Source of the DNA: Hippasteria phrygiana
Taxonomy: Eukaryota; Echinodermata; Asteroidea; Valvatida; Goniasteridae
Reading direction: 5' to 3'
NCBI GenBank assembly: GCA_037893225.1
Contig: JAZGUH010000002.1
Span: forward strand, 1,550,001 to 1,614,000
Length of the DNA stretch: 64,000 nucleotides
Positions 44,118 to 56,239 of the stretch are shown piece after piece. The notes beneath the pieces were generated by a model. It was not told where the DNA came from. It ran no database searches and was given only the letters and a program-made list of their open reading frames with translations. The first letter of the stretch is position 1. Every line of letters begins with the position of its first letter. Made by a program: the position numbers and the translations under genes.

Positions 44118-44984
44118 TAGGGGTGTGCATTTACGGGTAATAAAAGAACCAGGTACCCGATTGAAAAAAATACGGGTGCCCGATTGAAAAAAATACGGGT
44201 ACCCGGGTACTCGTTAAAGAAACCCAACCCAAAACTTCCAATCCCGGAAGTTGCAATAATGTCTTTCTCTGATATTCAAAAGTCTGATTTCAGACAAAAG
44301 TCTGAAAAATCTCATGCCTGTCCAGTAAACATGATCACTTCTCCACCTTTGCGTGTGCTGGCACATGAATGCGCCGGTATATCACAAAAGTCGGTAGTCC
44401 GGAAGCTTTATATACAGCAGAGTTGGAGTTGAGTCCCTGCAAGTACATGTACAACAATGTACTTTCACAAGTACCTTCGCAAGCCCAGTCAGAAGTCCTT
44501 TCATAAAGCCGGTCACAAGTAACTAGATGAATAATGACAAAGGAATGCCTTTGTCAAAGCTCATTTGAATAGCTTGTGATTGGGATTAGGACGGGAGGGC
44601 TTGTGATGGACTTGCAGGGACTTGCAGGGACTTGTGATGGACTCGACTACATCTGTTATACAGTTGTATTTATTGTGGAATAAGGCATGTTTCGTTGAGG
44701 CTCTTTATCCATACCCAGACTACAAAAACCATGACCGGTAAATTTTCTTTGTTGTCAACTTTGGTGAGTGTCATAAATGTGAAATCTGTGTTGGTTTCCC
44801 ATGTAGTCGGGTTTTACTTTGAAAATTCACAACAAATAACATTCAAAACTTTTGCTTTGTTATTGTCTGGGAAGTTACTATGCGATAATATCAAGTTGTA
44901 CGGGTACTCGATTCCATAATCTGGAACCGGTTCCAGACATGAACAGTCGGGTACTTGGGTACCCGGTTCCGATGCACACCCCTA
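44118..44984. mobile_element. hAT-like MITE with TAGGGGTGTGCAT termini
   Basis: Exact inverse ends TAGGGGTGTGCAT / ATGCACACCCCTA, then ACGGGTA-type subterminal words (GGTACCCG, CGGGTACCCG) on both sides. TAGGGGTGTG ends are typical of hAT elements, but the 8-bp target duplication is not clean. The interior includes a GTCCCTGCAAGT / ACTTGCAGGGAC inverted cluster (44430-44660). Confidence 0.6.
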
Positions 44985-45129
44985 GTAAGGCAACGACGGC
45001 ACCTAACAAACTTTCTCCATTCATTTCAACCCCAGTATGTATACAAGTAGATGGCTTGCAACTATTAATGAGCAGGATTTCACCTGACCATATTACTGTG
45101 CACACAGTTGTGTTTTCTACTGAGTAAAA

Positions 45130-46130
45130 AATATGCTTTGTGTTTCCTATTGTTCCTTTAATATAACCCAACCCCATAGACTAAGCACATATTTTACGTC
45201 CGAGGACCGACTTTAACAAAAGACCAACTCCCAAGGACAAGAAAGATTCTTTTGTATTTTCTTTCTCCTCTCGTCCTCGAACGTACATGCATATATATAG
45301 AACATACTATCACCCTGTGTGGGCACACACGTACGTACACGCAGTCATACTTTCCCAATACGTGCGAGGACAATGCTTTGTGTTTCCTATTGTTCCTTTA
45401 ATATAACCCAACCCCATAGACTAAGCACGTATTTCTACGTGCGAGGACCGATTTCAACAAAAGACTTGACGTGCGAGGACTGAAAGGTTTCTTTGTATTT
45501 CCTTTCTCCTCTTGTCCTCGGAGATATATACACGTATAGAACCTGTACACACAGTCGTACTTCCCTAATACGTCCGAGGACAAAGCTTTGTGTTTCCTTT
45601 TGTTCCCTTGATATAACCAAACCCCATAGACTAAGCACGTATCCTTACGTTCGAGGACCGATTTCAACAAAAGACTCTACGTTCGAGGACTGAAAGGTTT
45701 CTTTGTGTTTCCTTTCTCCTCTTGTCCTCGGAGATATATACAGTGCACGTACATGTATACGTGTTCAACATTTTCTGGACATTTTGAATAAGACTTATAT
45801 AACATGCACAATCATCAGCTGCTTCCGCCATAAAAAAAATATGCATTTAGTCAACTTAATCAGGTTTTTAAAAATTCACTTATGAAATCAAATATTTTAA
45901 CCTACATGAAGGTCGCTTTCTGGTTTTTTCCCTAGCCCTTAACAGTTTTTCTAGTTTTTGTACATGTATGCTGTTTTTTTTAAAGGATTAACCCTCCCTC
46001 TCTCGGTGCCAAAATGGAGCCAACTACCCTACCTATCAAAACCTATCGAGTGACAGGTTGAAACACACAAGCTGTTGGAGAGGAAAGGCTTAGGTTTTTT
46101 TATAGGTTATGATAGTTATAACAGTAGGAG
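45130..46130. repeat. three tandem ~210-bp units plus flank, second copy
   Basis: Units begin near 45130 (partial), 45340 and 45553, each with ATGCTTTGTGTTTCCTATTG- and CTCTCGTCCTCG-type segments. The last is followed after ~270 bp by TATCGAGTGACAGGTTGAAA and AGTAGGAGGGCT, the same flank as at 43740-43850. Confidence 0.75.
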
Positions 46131-46134
46131 GGCT

Positions 46135-48250
46135 GAAGCAAAAGCTCTGTAAAATGAGAAACATTGGCGACCGATGTTTTACCACGTGAAAGTCTTTCAT
46201 GAAACTGCAGGCTTCCTATGTGACAGGCACCCGGGCACAACGTATTTCCGCCATGTGCGTTACCACTGATCATGTGAAACTGGCTATACTTTTGTTGTTT
46301 TTGCGTTGCTTCGAAAACCTTTTCCCAGAATGTTTCCAAATTGTTGAGCAATATTTGTTTTCCTATTTTTCCCACACATGAATTCTCCATAACAACTTGA
46401 AACTTGGCATGAGCACATTTCTGGTCACTAAGGCCAGAGTTATAGGAAGGTCAGTTAGGTAAATTTGAAATTTAAGAGAAACGTCATCAAATCAAAACTA
46501 AGCAGTTCATGTACATGTACATTGTACATGTAGGTGTGTGACAAAGACAGAATTATAATAAAAACAGTAATTATTTGTACCAGAAAAAATGAGCTTGGGG
46601 AGAGAGCATTACTATGATGTCAAGATCGTTTTCAACGTTAAAAATAATGGGAGTTATATGTGACCGGCTCTGCAGAAAGGGGTATTATGTCACAAAATTT
46701 GAAAAATGAGTTGTACATAGTTAAATTTGTCACATCCTAAGCTTCAATTTGGTTTAGGTTTGACCCCTGTGGAATTTTGTGTTCTTGAGATATCTTGACA
46801 TTTGTATACTCCTATTTTCCAAGTTAACAGAAGTGCGTTTAAAGATATAGGCCATTAAAAACAAAAAGTGCACAGAAATACAATGTAAGATAGAAGTAAT
46901 TTGTTATAACGCTAATTTTGTTTCATCTGTATTCATCAATATTAACTTTTCTAAAAATAAATTATGAAATATATATAATAAAAGATATAATAGAAGCCAA
47001 CAGACCAAAAAACAACAAAAAATCACTTATGTGAAGATTTGTGCACCAGCTTCACATAGAACAGCCCTGTGTGTGTGTTATCACATAATAGTGCGACATA
47101 ATACCCTTTTTTCTAGAGCGGGTCACATATGGTCATCTGAATATGATGACGATATATGATTCTGCGCCATATGTTTGAATGGAAGCGTGTTGATAAATTG
47201 TTGTCGTATTTAGGCCTCTTTGTTGCAAACTTTACAATTTTGTAAATTCCTTAGCAAAATTCATCAAAGCAAAAAATGTAGTTCTTTTGTAGCACTTTAC
47301 AATGGTGCAATAAGTTTGGACAAAGTTTGGACAATGAATGAATGCTTACATAAAATGCTCACTTCTATGTCATACAACCGGTCCATTGAAATGAGGAATA
47401 AGAAACACCAGTAAAGCTAACAAAAAGCTGTAGAAATTTGAAATGATTTTTCAGTTCAGTTTTTTTTATTTATTTAACTTAATTTATTTATTTATTTGCT
47501 TGCAACCAAACATCAATAGAAGTGGTTGGATTTAAAACCAGGACACATCAAAATCGTTACACAAATTAGTACACTAATATAAAAACAACTTATACTAAAC
47601 AATAAACAATAAAATTGACAAAATGGGCAAATGAAAAACAACGACGTGTCATTTAAACACCAAAAAGCACCAAAAAATACTCTCAAAAACAACAATAAAA
47701 ACTTCACCACCAGGGCTTCAAGTGCTTGTTTAAAAAAAGAATTGAAAAAAAGTGCGTGATTAAAATTACTGCAAATTATATAAACACCAAGAGATAAAAC
47801 TGATCTTCATTCTATTTGTTTTGCACAAAGGAGGACACCGGGTATTTCAATTCCCTAAATTATATGACATGGTCGCTGCCCTTGGTTTAGGCAAGAGATG
47901 ACTAAGACTATGTTCAGAGTTACACACGTCCCTGAACAACCGTTCACACAATGATTGTCTACGCACTGATAGGGATCGCATATTGAATGTTTTCAAAGCT
48001 TCAGCATATTGTCGTGAGTTTCCTCGGTCGGGAGACGCGAATTAGGTAACAGAATTAAGGCATATTGACTCGAAGCTGTATACTGAACTAAACTATTTAT
48101 TCCTGGAGATCAGACACAGGTCTGAACTGTCCGAAGTCAGAACAACAACTCACTCACTCTTATCGTGTAAGTCATACTTATTCCACATATGTTTACAAAT
48201 GGAATACAGAACAAAACATTCCATCATAACACTTATAATTATAATTCTCA
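46135..48250. other. no gene seen
   Basis: A/T-rich, including TTTATTTA runs at 47460-47500 and possible LINE 3'-UTR-like sequence. No supported coding or splice structure. Confidence 0.35.
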
Positions 48251-48254
48251 TAAA

Positions 48255-49050
48255 AGTGTAGCGTCAGCGTGTAGCGTCAGCGTGTAGCGTCAGCGTGTAG
48301 CGTCAGCGTGTAGCGTCAGCGTGTAGCGTCAGCGTGTAGCGTCAGCGTGTAGCGTCAGCGTGTAGCGTCAGCGTGTAGCGTCAGCGTGTAGCGTCAGCGT
48401 GTAGCGTCAGCGTGTAGCGTCAGCGTGTAGCGTCAGCGTGTAGCGTCAGCGTGTAGCGTCAGCGTGTAGCGTCAGCGTGTAGCGTCAGCGTGTAGCGTCA
48501 GCGTGTAGCGTCAGCGTGTAGCGTCAGCGTGTAGCGTCAGCGTGTAGCGTCAGCGTGTAGCGTCAGCGTGTAGCGTCAGCGTGTAGCGTCAGCGTGTAGC
48601 GTCAGCGTGTAGCGTCAGCGTGTAGCGTCAGCGTGTAGCGTCAGCGTGTAGCGTCAGCGTGTAGCGTCAGCGTCTAGCGTCAGCGTCTAGCGTCAGCGTG
48701 TAGCGTCAGCGTCTAGCGTCAGCGTGTAGCGTCAGCGTCTAGCGTCAGCGTGTAGCGTCTAGCGTCAGCGTCAGCGTCAGCGTCAGCGTCAGCGTCAGCG
48801 TCAGCGTGTAGCGTCAGCGTGTAGCGTCAGCGTGTAGCGTGTAGCGTTAGCGTGTAGCGTTAGCGTGTAGCGTTAGCGTGTAGCGTTAGCGTGTAGCGTG
48901 TAGCGTTAGCGTGTAGCGTTAGCGTGTAGCGTTAGCGTGTAGCGTTAGCGTGTAGCGTTAGCGTGTAGCGTTAGCGTGTAGCGTTAGCGTGTAGCGTTAG
49001 CGTGTAGCGTTAGCGTGTAGCGTTAGCGTGTAGCGTTAGCGTGTAGCGTG
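48255..49050. repeat. 13-bp minisatellite GTGTAGCGTCAGC with variant blocks
   Basis: About 30 copies of GTGTAGCGTCAGC (48.26-48.67 kb), a mixed zone alternating GTCTAGCGTCAGC, a short hexamer run (GTCAGC) near 48.76 kb, then about 16 copies of GTGTAGCGTTAGC to 49050. Block order suggests stepwise spread of variants by replication slippage or unequal exchange. Confidence 0.95.
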
Positions 49051-49257
49051 GCAAAACAATAATACGCACTCACCAAGAGAGGGCGCTAGCGTGTTCAATC
49101 ATGTTCACGCTGTTTACACGGTCACGCACAGAAGGTGCATGTAAATGTACATCGTCGATGCAGGTGCTTCGCGCTCAAAGTGTGCACGCACAGGTAATTG
49201 CAAAGCGCAGGTAATGCAGGGATAATTTACCAATAATCAATAAGCAATTAACTATAA

Positions 49258-50520
49258 TCAATGAGCAATAAAGACTGTAATTTCACAACAATATGATCGA
49301 TCAGGTAAGATAACTTTCATTGCACGTCTCTGAATGGACTCAAGAAGATTAGATTGTGCTACAGTTAGGCCACCATGGTACACTTGGCAGGCATAATCTA
49401 CTACTGATCTTATACATGCATAATAAAATTTACAAAGATCATGCTGAGCAATGCCAGCTTGGCGAAGTTGAACAAGAAGGTACAGTCTCTGAGCGGCCTT
49501 ACTGTAGACTGCATTAACAGGAGTCTCCCATATAAGATCATCAGAAATGTGGAGTCCAAGCAATTTAAATGTTTGTATTCGCTCAATGTCAGTGCCATCC
49601 ACTGTGATGCATGGGACCATTTCTTTTGTTTTCCTGGGGAATCTTCATATCATTTTCAGAAGACCATTTCACGATTTCATCTACAGTTTTTTGCATAGAA
49701 CTCAGGCCAAGTTCAGATGTTCAAATTACCTCATATGCTGTTGTATCGTCAACATATTTATAACAACTGACAACGTTGGAGCAAGGTCCCCTAGCATTAT
49801 AATAAACAAAAGGGGCCCAAGCTTTGTTCCCTAGGGAACTCCACCATGAAGTCGACCACTTGTATGACTGAATTTTAACCCTTTGTTGTCTGTTGTGGAG
49901 GGAGGCAGAGATCCAATTGATCACTATCTCATGAGTGCCAATATTATGGAGTTTCTCAATCAGAATTCTGTGATTAATTCTGTCAAATGCCTTACTGTAA
50001 CCAAGTAGCAAGACTCTAACCAGCTGATTGGCCGAGTCTGTAGCACTGTACCAATTGTGAAGAAGCTCAATCAGAGCCAGTGTACATGTAGTAGACGACC
50101 CAGGGATGTTTCCAAATTGGGAAGGGTCGAGTACAAGTTTATACTGGTCCCATAACCACTTGAACACAAAGCCCTCCAGTGTTAGCAGGGACAGCAGTGA
50201 GAGATATAGGTCGGAGATCATTTTCTACCGATGCAAGCGGGTTAGATTTAGGTATGGCTACAACATCGGCTGCTTTCCACACATCAGGCAGATGGGCTTG
50301 GCTAACAGATGCATTGAAAATTGAACACACTGGCCCAGCAAAAGTTTGTGCAAAGTCCCTCAAAATCAATGAGGGAATTTGTTCAGGTCCAGGGGCCTTC
50401 ATGCTGATGGATGAGAGGGCTTTCTCAACTGCATCTTGGCTAATGATGTAGCAATCTGGAACAATGTCATTGGTGACAACAAAAGGATCTACAGGAGGTA
50501 GATCAGCCGATCAAGAATTA
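49258..50520 (-). pseudogene. CR1/jockey-like LINE reverse transcriptase fragment
   Basis: Minus-strand frames read, from right to left, KAPGPEQIPSLILRDFAQTF and DVWKAADVVAIPKSNPL, then DPSQFGNIPGSSTTCTLALI, VLLLGYSKAFDRINHRILIE, a YKYVDDTTAYEVI catalytic box and FKLLGLHISDDLIWETPVNA with a QRLYLLVQLRQAG tail. These are RT domains in the order of jockey/CR1-type LINEs. The catalytic YVDD is intact but at least three frameshifts separate the parts. The endonuclease is absent (5' truncated). Confidence 0.8.
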
Positions 50521-51147
50521 AGCCGTAGTAGACTAATCACGCAGTTCAGTGAGTCCACCTCGCACACGTGCCGTCCAATCAGCACACAGCACTCGCTCCC
50601 TGTGTGCAGTGCACGTGCGGCTCTGTCGGGGCTCCTTCGAAATACCAATGCTGTTGCACGACATCGTAACTCGTAAGTAGGCCTAGTCATATAAACACTA
50701 CAGGATTATACCAAGCCTGGAACGATTGCGACATCGATGTCAAATTTCAGGCATTTGTTGAAACATCTACTTTTATACTGCATTTAATTTTAATTTTCTC
50801 GTAAGTCAATTGACGTGGAATCAAGTCAGATCTACGGCCGGCTTGCTGTACGCACGTGCAGAAAGTAAATCTTTCTTTTTTAGGCCAAAAAAAATAGTTC
50901 TGCTTCCGATTAAATGCCTTTGGAAAATAGGGTAGGTGGGTCGAAAAAAACATTTTTTTTGGGCTATTTCTTTTGTGTCCTGATTGATTGGGTGAATGTG
51001 CGAATTTCAGTCTGAACTATTCCATTTACGCTACGAAAGCTATACAAAAATTGCCACAAAAGTGATAAAAACTTCCCTTAATTAATGTCAAAAATATTTA
51101 TGGTTGATAATTCTTAAAAATAATGGAGAATTTTGGTGGTGCATATA

Positions 51148-52318
51148 CCGTAATTTCCGGAATATAGGCCACGGCTTATACGTTGATTCTCACGCTGAAA
51201 AATGTTCATGCGGCTTATACTCCGGGCGGCTTATACGGCAACATTTGAAGAATAAAATCAGTCACACAGGGTTCGAAATTCACGGCGGCCAGTGCCGTCG
51301 ATGCCCATTTAGTTGCCGTGATGCCCCTTGTAAAAATGCACTATTCACGGCCAGTTGTGCTGTGCCCCATTAATACTTTAGCCGTTGAGTGCCCTTCTTG
51401 CCGAACCAAGCCCTCAATTTTTCAGTACTAAACCGTTGCTGGATCCTATACAAAACGGCGCTTTTCGATCGCGTTGGTAATTGCCCGTGCGCGTGATGAG
51501 CGATCGCGCCAGCTAGCACGGCCCGTGCGCCCCATGTAAAAACCTTCACAAAACCTCGATTCCCCAAGCAGACTGGTTCCCGTCCGTGCATTATTTTTCT
51601 TCTTTCTCACTGGGGCAGGAACCAATCACAGCCTAAAAACAAGCTCTGAATCCGCGGCCGAATCCGCGGCTAGCTTTAGCCAGGTAGCTCTTACTACAGT
51701 AACCTGAACCCCCCAAAGCCGGCTAAGCCATGTGTGCGGTTTAGCGATGGTCCAGAGGGAGTAGCGTTGCCTGTTCAACTTAACACAACGAACTCGATCC
51801 CCTCGTGCAAACGATCGTGCAAAGTGCATGTGTGCTGCGCGATGCGATGTCCAAATAGCAACCGCACTTCCATGGGCAGTACGTCGCTGGTATTACGCAC
51901 CGCGCTCCTCATTCATTTGATACTCGTATACCAGTGGGATTGCTTTGTCTGTTTGCCGACTCTCGATAATTGCGTTTTCAATAAGAATATCATCACGGGA
52001 ACCAGACACATAAATTGAAGTCGGGTAAGACGGCGTCGATATTGATCCCCCAACTCGCCTTTTCTTTCCGCTGAGATGAGGGGGTAGTTGTGCACGGAGC
52101 CTAGTGACACTCGTTCGCGCGCTGCTTACACTATTTTTACATACTAGCGCTTCAGCAAGCAGCACGACTTTTGTGGTTGGACGTCGTCAGCGCCGCGGCT
52201 AATATGCCGGTGCGGCTAATATGCCGGTGCGGTTAATACGCCAACTTTAAATCTTAATTTGCAGATTTTTGCTTGCTGCGACTTATACCACGCGCGGCCT
52301 ATATTCCGGAAATTACGG
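51148..52318. mobile_element. foldback DNA transposon, TA target, CCGTAATTTCCGGAATATAGG ends
   Basis: Exact inverted ends (CCGTAATTTCCGGAATATAG / CTATATTCCGGAAATTACGG) flanked by TA on both sides. Subterminal GCGGCTTATAC / GCGGCTAATATGCC words. TA targets suggest Tc1/mariner-like mobilisation, though the family is unusual. The minus strand carries a coding-like patch at 51895-52110 (SGSRDDILIENAIIESRQTD, VYEYQMNEERGA, stop) conserved in the copy at 28586-29040 with a 3-bp indel. Confidence 0.7.
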
Positions 52319-52329
52319 TACACACCACA

Positions 52330-53150
52330 CTATGCACATACAACGCCAGCAAAGACGGGAAACTGGCCAACACTGTCCGTTTGTCGTGCGGTAAACGTGC
52401 GTGATGCACTGTGTAGCGGGCGACGAACCTCGTGTTTTGCGGCAGGAAATGTCGGGAAAACACGCTGCGCTATCACTTCAAGTACTGTAAGCGGTACAAC
52501 CTCGTAATAAATTCATGAACACGGAAAATACATACACAGACAAGAGAGATCAAGTTCTGTGAATTAATTTAACTTGCAGAGATCTTCTTTCTCCATCGAT
52601 GTGTATTTGGCATGTTTACGATGTCAGATCTGACCTGGAACTGCAGTGCACTCTGCAGTGTTATGCTAAATGTTGGTCGGCCATAATGCATAGACTGGTT
52701 GCCGCATTTCCATCATGCCTTCTTTGGCACTTTTAGTGGGCGGCGCGACAGGAACCACTACAGCATTGCTGCATTGAGCATACACACGTGTTTTCATCAC
52801 GGTGATAGGAAATCATGCACCGAAGGCAATTTGTAATCGCGAAGGGAACTTGTAAAAACAACGGAGGTTTCTTCTAAAAAAATAGCGAATGTAAGTAGGC
52901 AAACAATTTACAAGCGTTTTTGACGTAAAAATGTTGTTGAGAGGCGTTTTGTGAAGACGGAAAATACAACAGGATTATTTTTGGTATTGATTTTTTTACT
53001 TGCCGATAAAATGTTAAGGGTCGCGGCCGTAAAATTAGGGTACACATGTAGATCGGGTAACCGGAAGCAGAACTATTTTTGCGGGGGCCTTAGCGGCCGC
53101 ACGGTGCACACAAGGACAGTACATTAGACAGTGGGTGTTTTTTCTGAACG
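52330..53150. other. no gene seen
   Basis: Mixed sequence without supported ORF or splice pairs. Confidence 0.3.
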
Positions 53151-53233
53151 GTCCACTTTCGGGTACCCGAGAACCGAACCAGTGTGGCGTTCGGGTACCC
53201 GGATCCAAAATTACCGTGAACGCACAGCCCTAA
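53150..53233. mobile_element. truncated right end of a hAT-like MITE
   Basis: TTCGGGTACCCG, CGGGTACCCGGATCC and a GCACAGCCCTA terminus resemble the right end of the element at 44118-44984. The left end is absent. Confidence 0.4.
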
Positions 53234-53974
53234 TGTATGTATATCCAAATATTAATACTGTTTAACAGAGGAGTGAAGACTGTACAGGGGCCCAAAAAAA
53301 GCAAAGCTTGTAATTCCATCAATATATTAATCAGGGGTTTAATATTTGCACTATGGAGAACTTCACAGAAACCCTCCTCCCTTCTTGGATTCAACAATTT
53401 CTCATTCTCCCCACCAGCCAATTAATTGGCAAGGAATAAATGAAAAAATCTACATTTTCAAGATGATCGGATGCTACCGGAAAAACAGAAGAGGACGCTA
53501 CAGCATTAACTACATGTACCATCTTTTTTATTACATGCATTAATTAAATAAATGCATACATGTACGTACATTGTACAGTAACTGATGCTTGTATAGCCCA
53601 GTGCACAGGGCATTCAACTGGAAACAGAAGGTTCATACATGTACATGTAGTTCCAATCACTTGGGGTGTGATTTATTTATTTTTAAAAAAATAATTTGGG
53701 GGGGGGGGGGGTTCAATTTAAATGTGGAATTATCCTTACTTCCAACTTATTTCTTGTCTGGATGTTATGTTTTTTTGTTAATTTTGTGTCTTTTAATAAG
53801 TTACACAGCAAGCCCAACAATAACTGTATACCCGTTTTACAACTGACCCTACATTTCATTACTTGTAATATAAAGGTCTAGAGAGCTTGGAGTATGAATG
53901 CCTTTTTTTTAACCCTAACCCTACTGTAGGGTGTATGCAAAATTGGAGGATTTGGTACTGTTACTATTACTATA

Positions 53975-54730
53975 TAGGTACGTTCAGACACCGTTTTAAA
54001 TTCCATTAAAACACTAGTTCAACTCGATTTGGTGTAACTTTTCTGCTAAAACGGTGTCTGAATGGTTTTAAAGATACACCGAATTGGGTTTGTCTCGCCG
54101 CTAAAATGGTGATTTAAAACACCTTGGAGGGAGGGTTTAGCACTAAACCAGACCGGTTTTATATTCTAGTACGATGTCTGAAGGGTTTTAACTAACAAGC
54201 CTCCTGTTTTAGCCTGTGCAGTTGGCCCGGTGTTACGTAGCCCTTTTGTGGCGCGTTTTTTGTTGTGTAAACAATAGTGGTTGTCACGTCCAGCGACACA
54301 TCCTACAACATATTGCACGGGCTATCAACCGCCACTTTTGCTAATCATAGCCTTCAAGTGCATCTTTCTGCTCTTGGTTTATCCTTACATTTAGTCGATT
54401 GTTCCGATATTTTTTGTCAGTCATTGATTTGAAACAGTTGTTGAAAGTATTCCAAAACTGTTCACCATGGCAAGGCTTCGACGTCAGCAGCGACCAGACT
54501 GCGTGGGGCGAACTGGATGAAATATTAAAGATAAGTGAAGGGGGCGGAGGGCTCACAGCGGTGTGGGCCAAAGAGGATGTACAACGTGCCGTCCAAGATC
54601 CTCTCACAAGAAATTTGAAAATATATAAACGACTATCCCAGAAACTAGAGGATCTAGGATATATGACAGAAATCCAGAAAGCGTGTGTAATAAAATGAAA
54701 GCCCTTAAACACAAATTTAAGGCCATTAAG
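53975..54730 (+). pseudogene. Harbinger-like remnant with Myb/SANT-like domain
   Basis: The region begins ACGTTCAGACACCGTTTTA, with related GGTGTCTGAA words further in, a style seen in PIF/Harbinger elements. At 54540-54725 the plus strand encodes LTAVWAKEDVQRAVQDPLTR, NLKIYKRLSQKLEDLGYMTE and, after a stop at about 54696, KALKHKFKAIK. The pattern (alternating helices, W...E..Q, RN..IY..L...L...G) is that of Myb/SANT-like DNA-binding domains that accompany Harbinger transposases. No transposase is found and the domain is broken near 54690. A host Myb-like pseudogene is an alternative. Confidence 0.5.
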
Positions 54731-54957
54731 TTGTGTGCCATTATATACATACATTTGTACATGTTCAGAATGGGCACACACAGAATTTTATGATAAAACA
54801 CAAAAAGAAAATAGCAGGATTTATGTAAATGAGCGGAAGTTTCTGTGTGACCCCGAGGAAGGTCGTACAAAAAAATAGATCAGAATTCCTTCTTAAAGGA
54901 TCTTCATACTAAATGGACTCAATTGATTGAAGGCCTGGTGTTTATGGCAATTGAAAT

Positions 54958-56236
54958 TTGTTGAAGTTTGTAATAAACACGCTCCATGTCAATATTAGGT
55001 GTAAGGGTATCAAAACGCCATGGGTGACAGATGAATTTGTGGTTGTATCTCATGAAAGGAATAAATTAAAGAAATGGGCTGAAACTTATGGAAATTCGCA
55101 AGATTGGAAACTTTTTCGAGACTGTAGGAATTTTGTGAACAATTTACGCAACACATTGAAAAAAGATTTTTTTTTTGGCATTAAATGATGGAGAACAAAA
55201 AGTAATCCTTCCCAACTGTGGTCCATTTAAAAAAAAGCTATGCCTACTAAATTATGCAAGATTCCTAACAGTCTCAACTTTAATGGTTCACTACTTGATA
55301 AACTCAAGGAAATAGTTTAAGCCTAATTCTTTGTGTCTGTTGGCACATAACTTCTCAAAACATATGAAACCGCGGTTTGAAAATCTACCCATCTCTCAAC
55401 ATCATTTCACTTTTACTGAGATTTCAATCAGTTTTGTTCAGAAGCAACTTGCTAGTCTCAATGTAACCAAGGCAACTGGTCTAGACAGGATTAGTGCTAG
55501 ACTACTCAAGACCGCGGCACCCGTTGTGGCAGAGTCTTTATGTAAGTTATTCAACCGATCTATTTTAGAATCTGAGATACCAGGTGAATGGAAAAGTGCC
55601 AAGATTACGCCTCTGTATTAAGGATGGTAATCTTGATGAGGTAAATAATTATCGACCAATTTCAGTCCTCCCCATTGTGATAAAGGTCTTTGAAAAAGCA
55701 GTATGTACAGGTGTACGATTCCTAGCATAATTCTAACCTTTTGAGTTCTGAATCTGGTTTTCAACCCTAATTACTCAACCTGTACTTCTCTGACCTATGT
55801 AAATAACTACCTGTATAAACAAGTGGATCAGGGGAACCTTACAGGTATGGTGTTCCTAGATTTAAAAAAAGCTTTCGACACAGTAGATCACGAGTCACTA
55901 TTGTGTAAACTGCAATCATATGGCATCAGAGGCGTTGAACAAGCATGTTTCAAATCTTACCTAACTGACCGTAACACGGCCACTGTTTTCAAAGGTGAAA
56001 CTTCAGATTTAGAGGCTATCAAAGTTGGAGTCCCCCAGGGTTCCATATTGGGACCCTTATTGTTTATGATTAACATTAACGATTTGCCGCAATCTGTGAC
56101 GAAGGCCTCAATCATTTTATATGCCGACGATACGGTAGTAATGTACAGTGGGAATAATCATAGCATAGAAATTGAGACCACTCTGAATGATGAACTCAAA
56201 TATACTGATGAATGGCTTAGATTATACAAACTCTAG
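54958..56236 (+). pseudogene. jockey/CR1-like LINE, endonuclease-RT linker and RT
   Basis: Plus-strand frames: PWVTDEFVVVSHERNKLKKW (linker), a region with LASLNVTKATGLDRISARLL and SEIPGEWKSAKITPLY (RT fingers), then MVFLDLKKAFDTVDHESLLC, KVGVPQGSILGPLLFMININ and SIILYADDTVVMYSGNN (palm, catalytic YADD intact), ending EWLRLYKL at 56236. Stops or frameshifts near 55190, 55621 and 55740 make it inactive. Copying would be by target-primed reverse transcription. It ends abruptly where a CGGCGGCC-CGGCCAGTGCCGTC repeat (also at 51280) begins. Confidence 0.8.
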
Positions 56237-56239
56237 GCC

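Noticed and set aside
44118..44984. Exact 8-bp target duplication for the TAGGGGTGTGCAT element
   Set aside because: Flanks GTAATAAG and GTAAGGCA agree in only the first four bases, so the duplication is not claimed although the TIRs are clear.
48255..49050. CRISPR-like array
   Set aside because: Units are 13 bp and contiguous with no unique spacers; it is a minisatellite in eukaryotic DNA.
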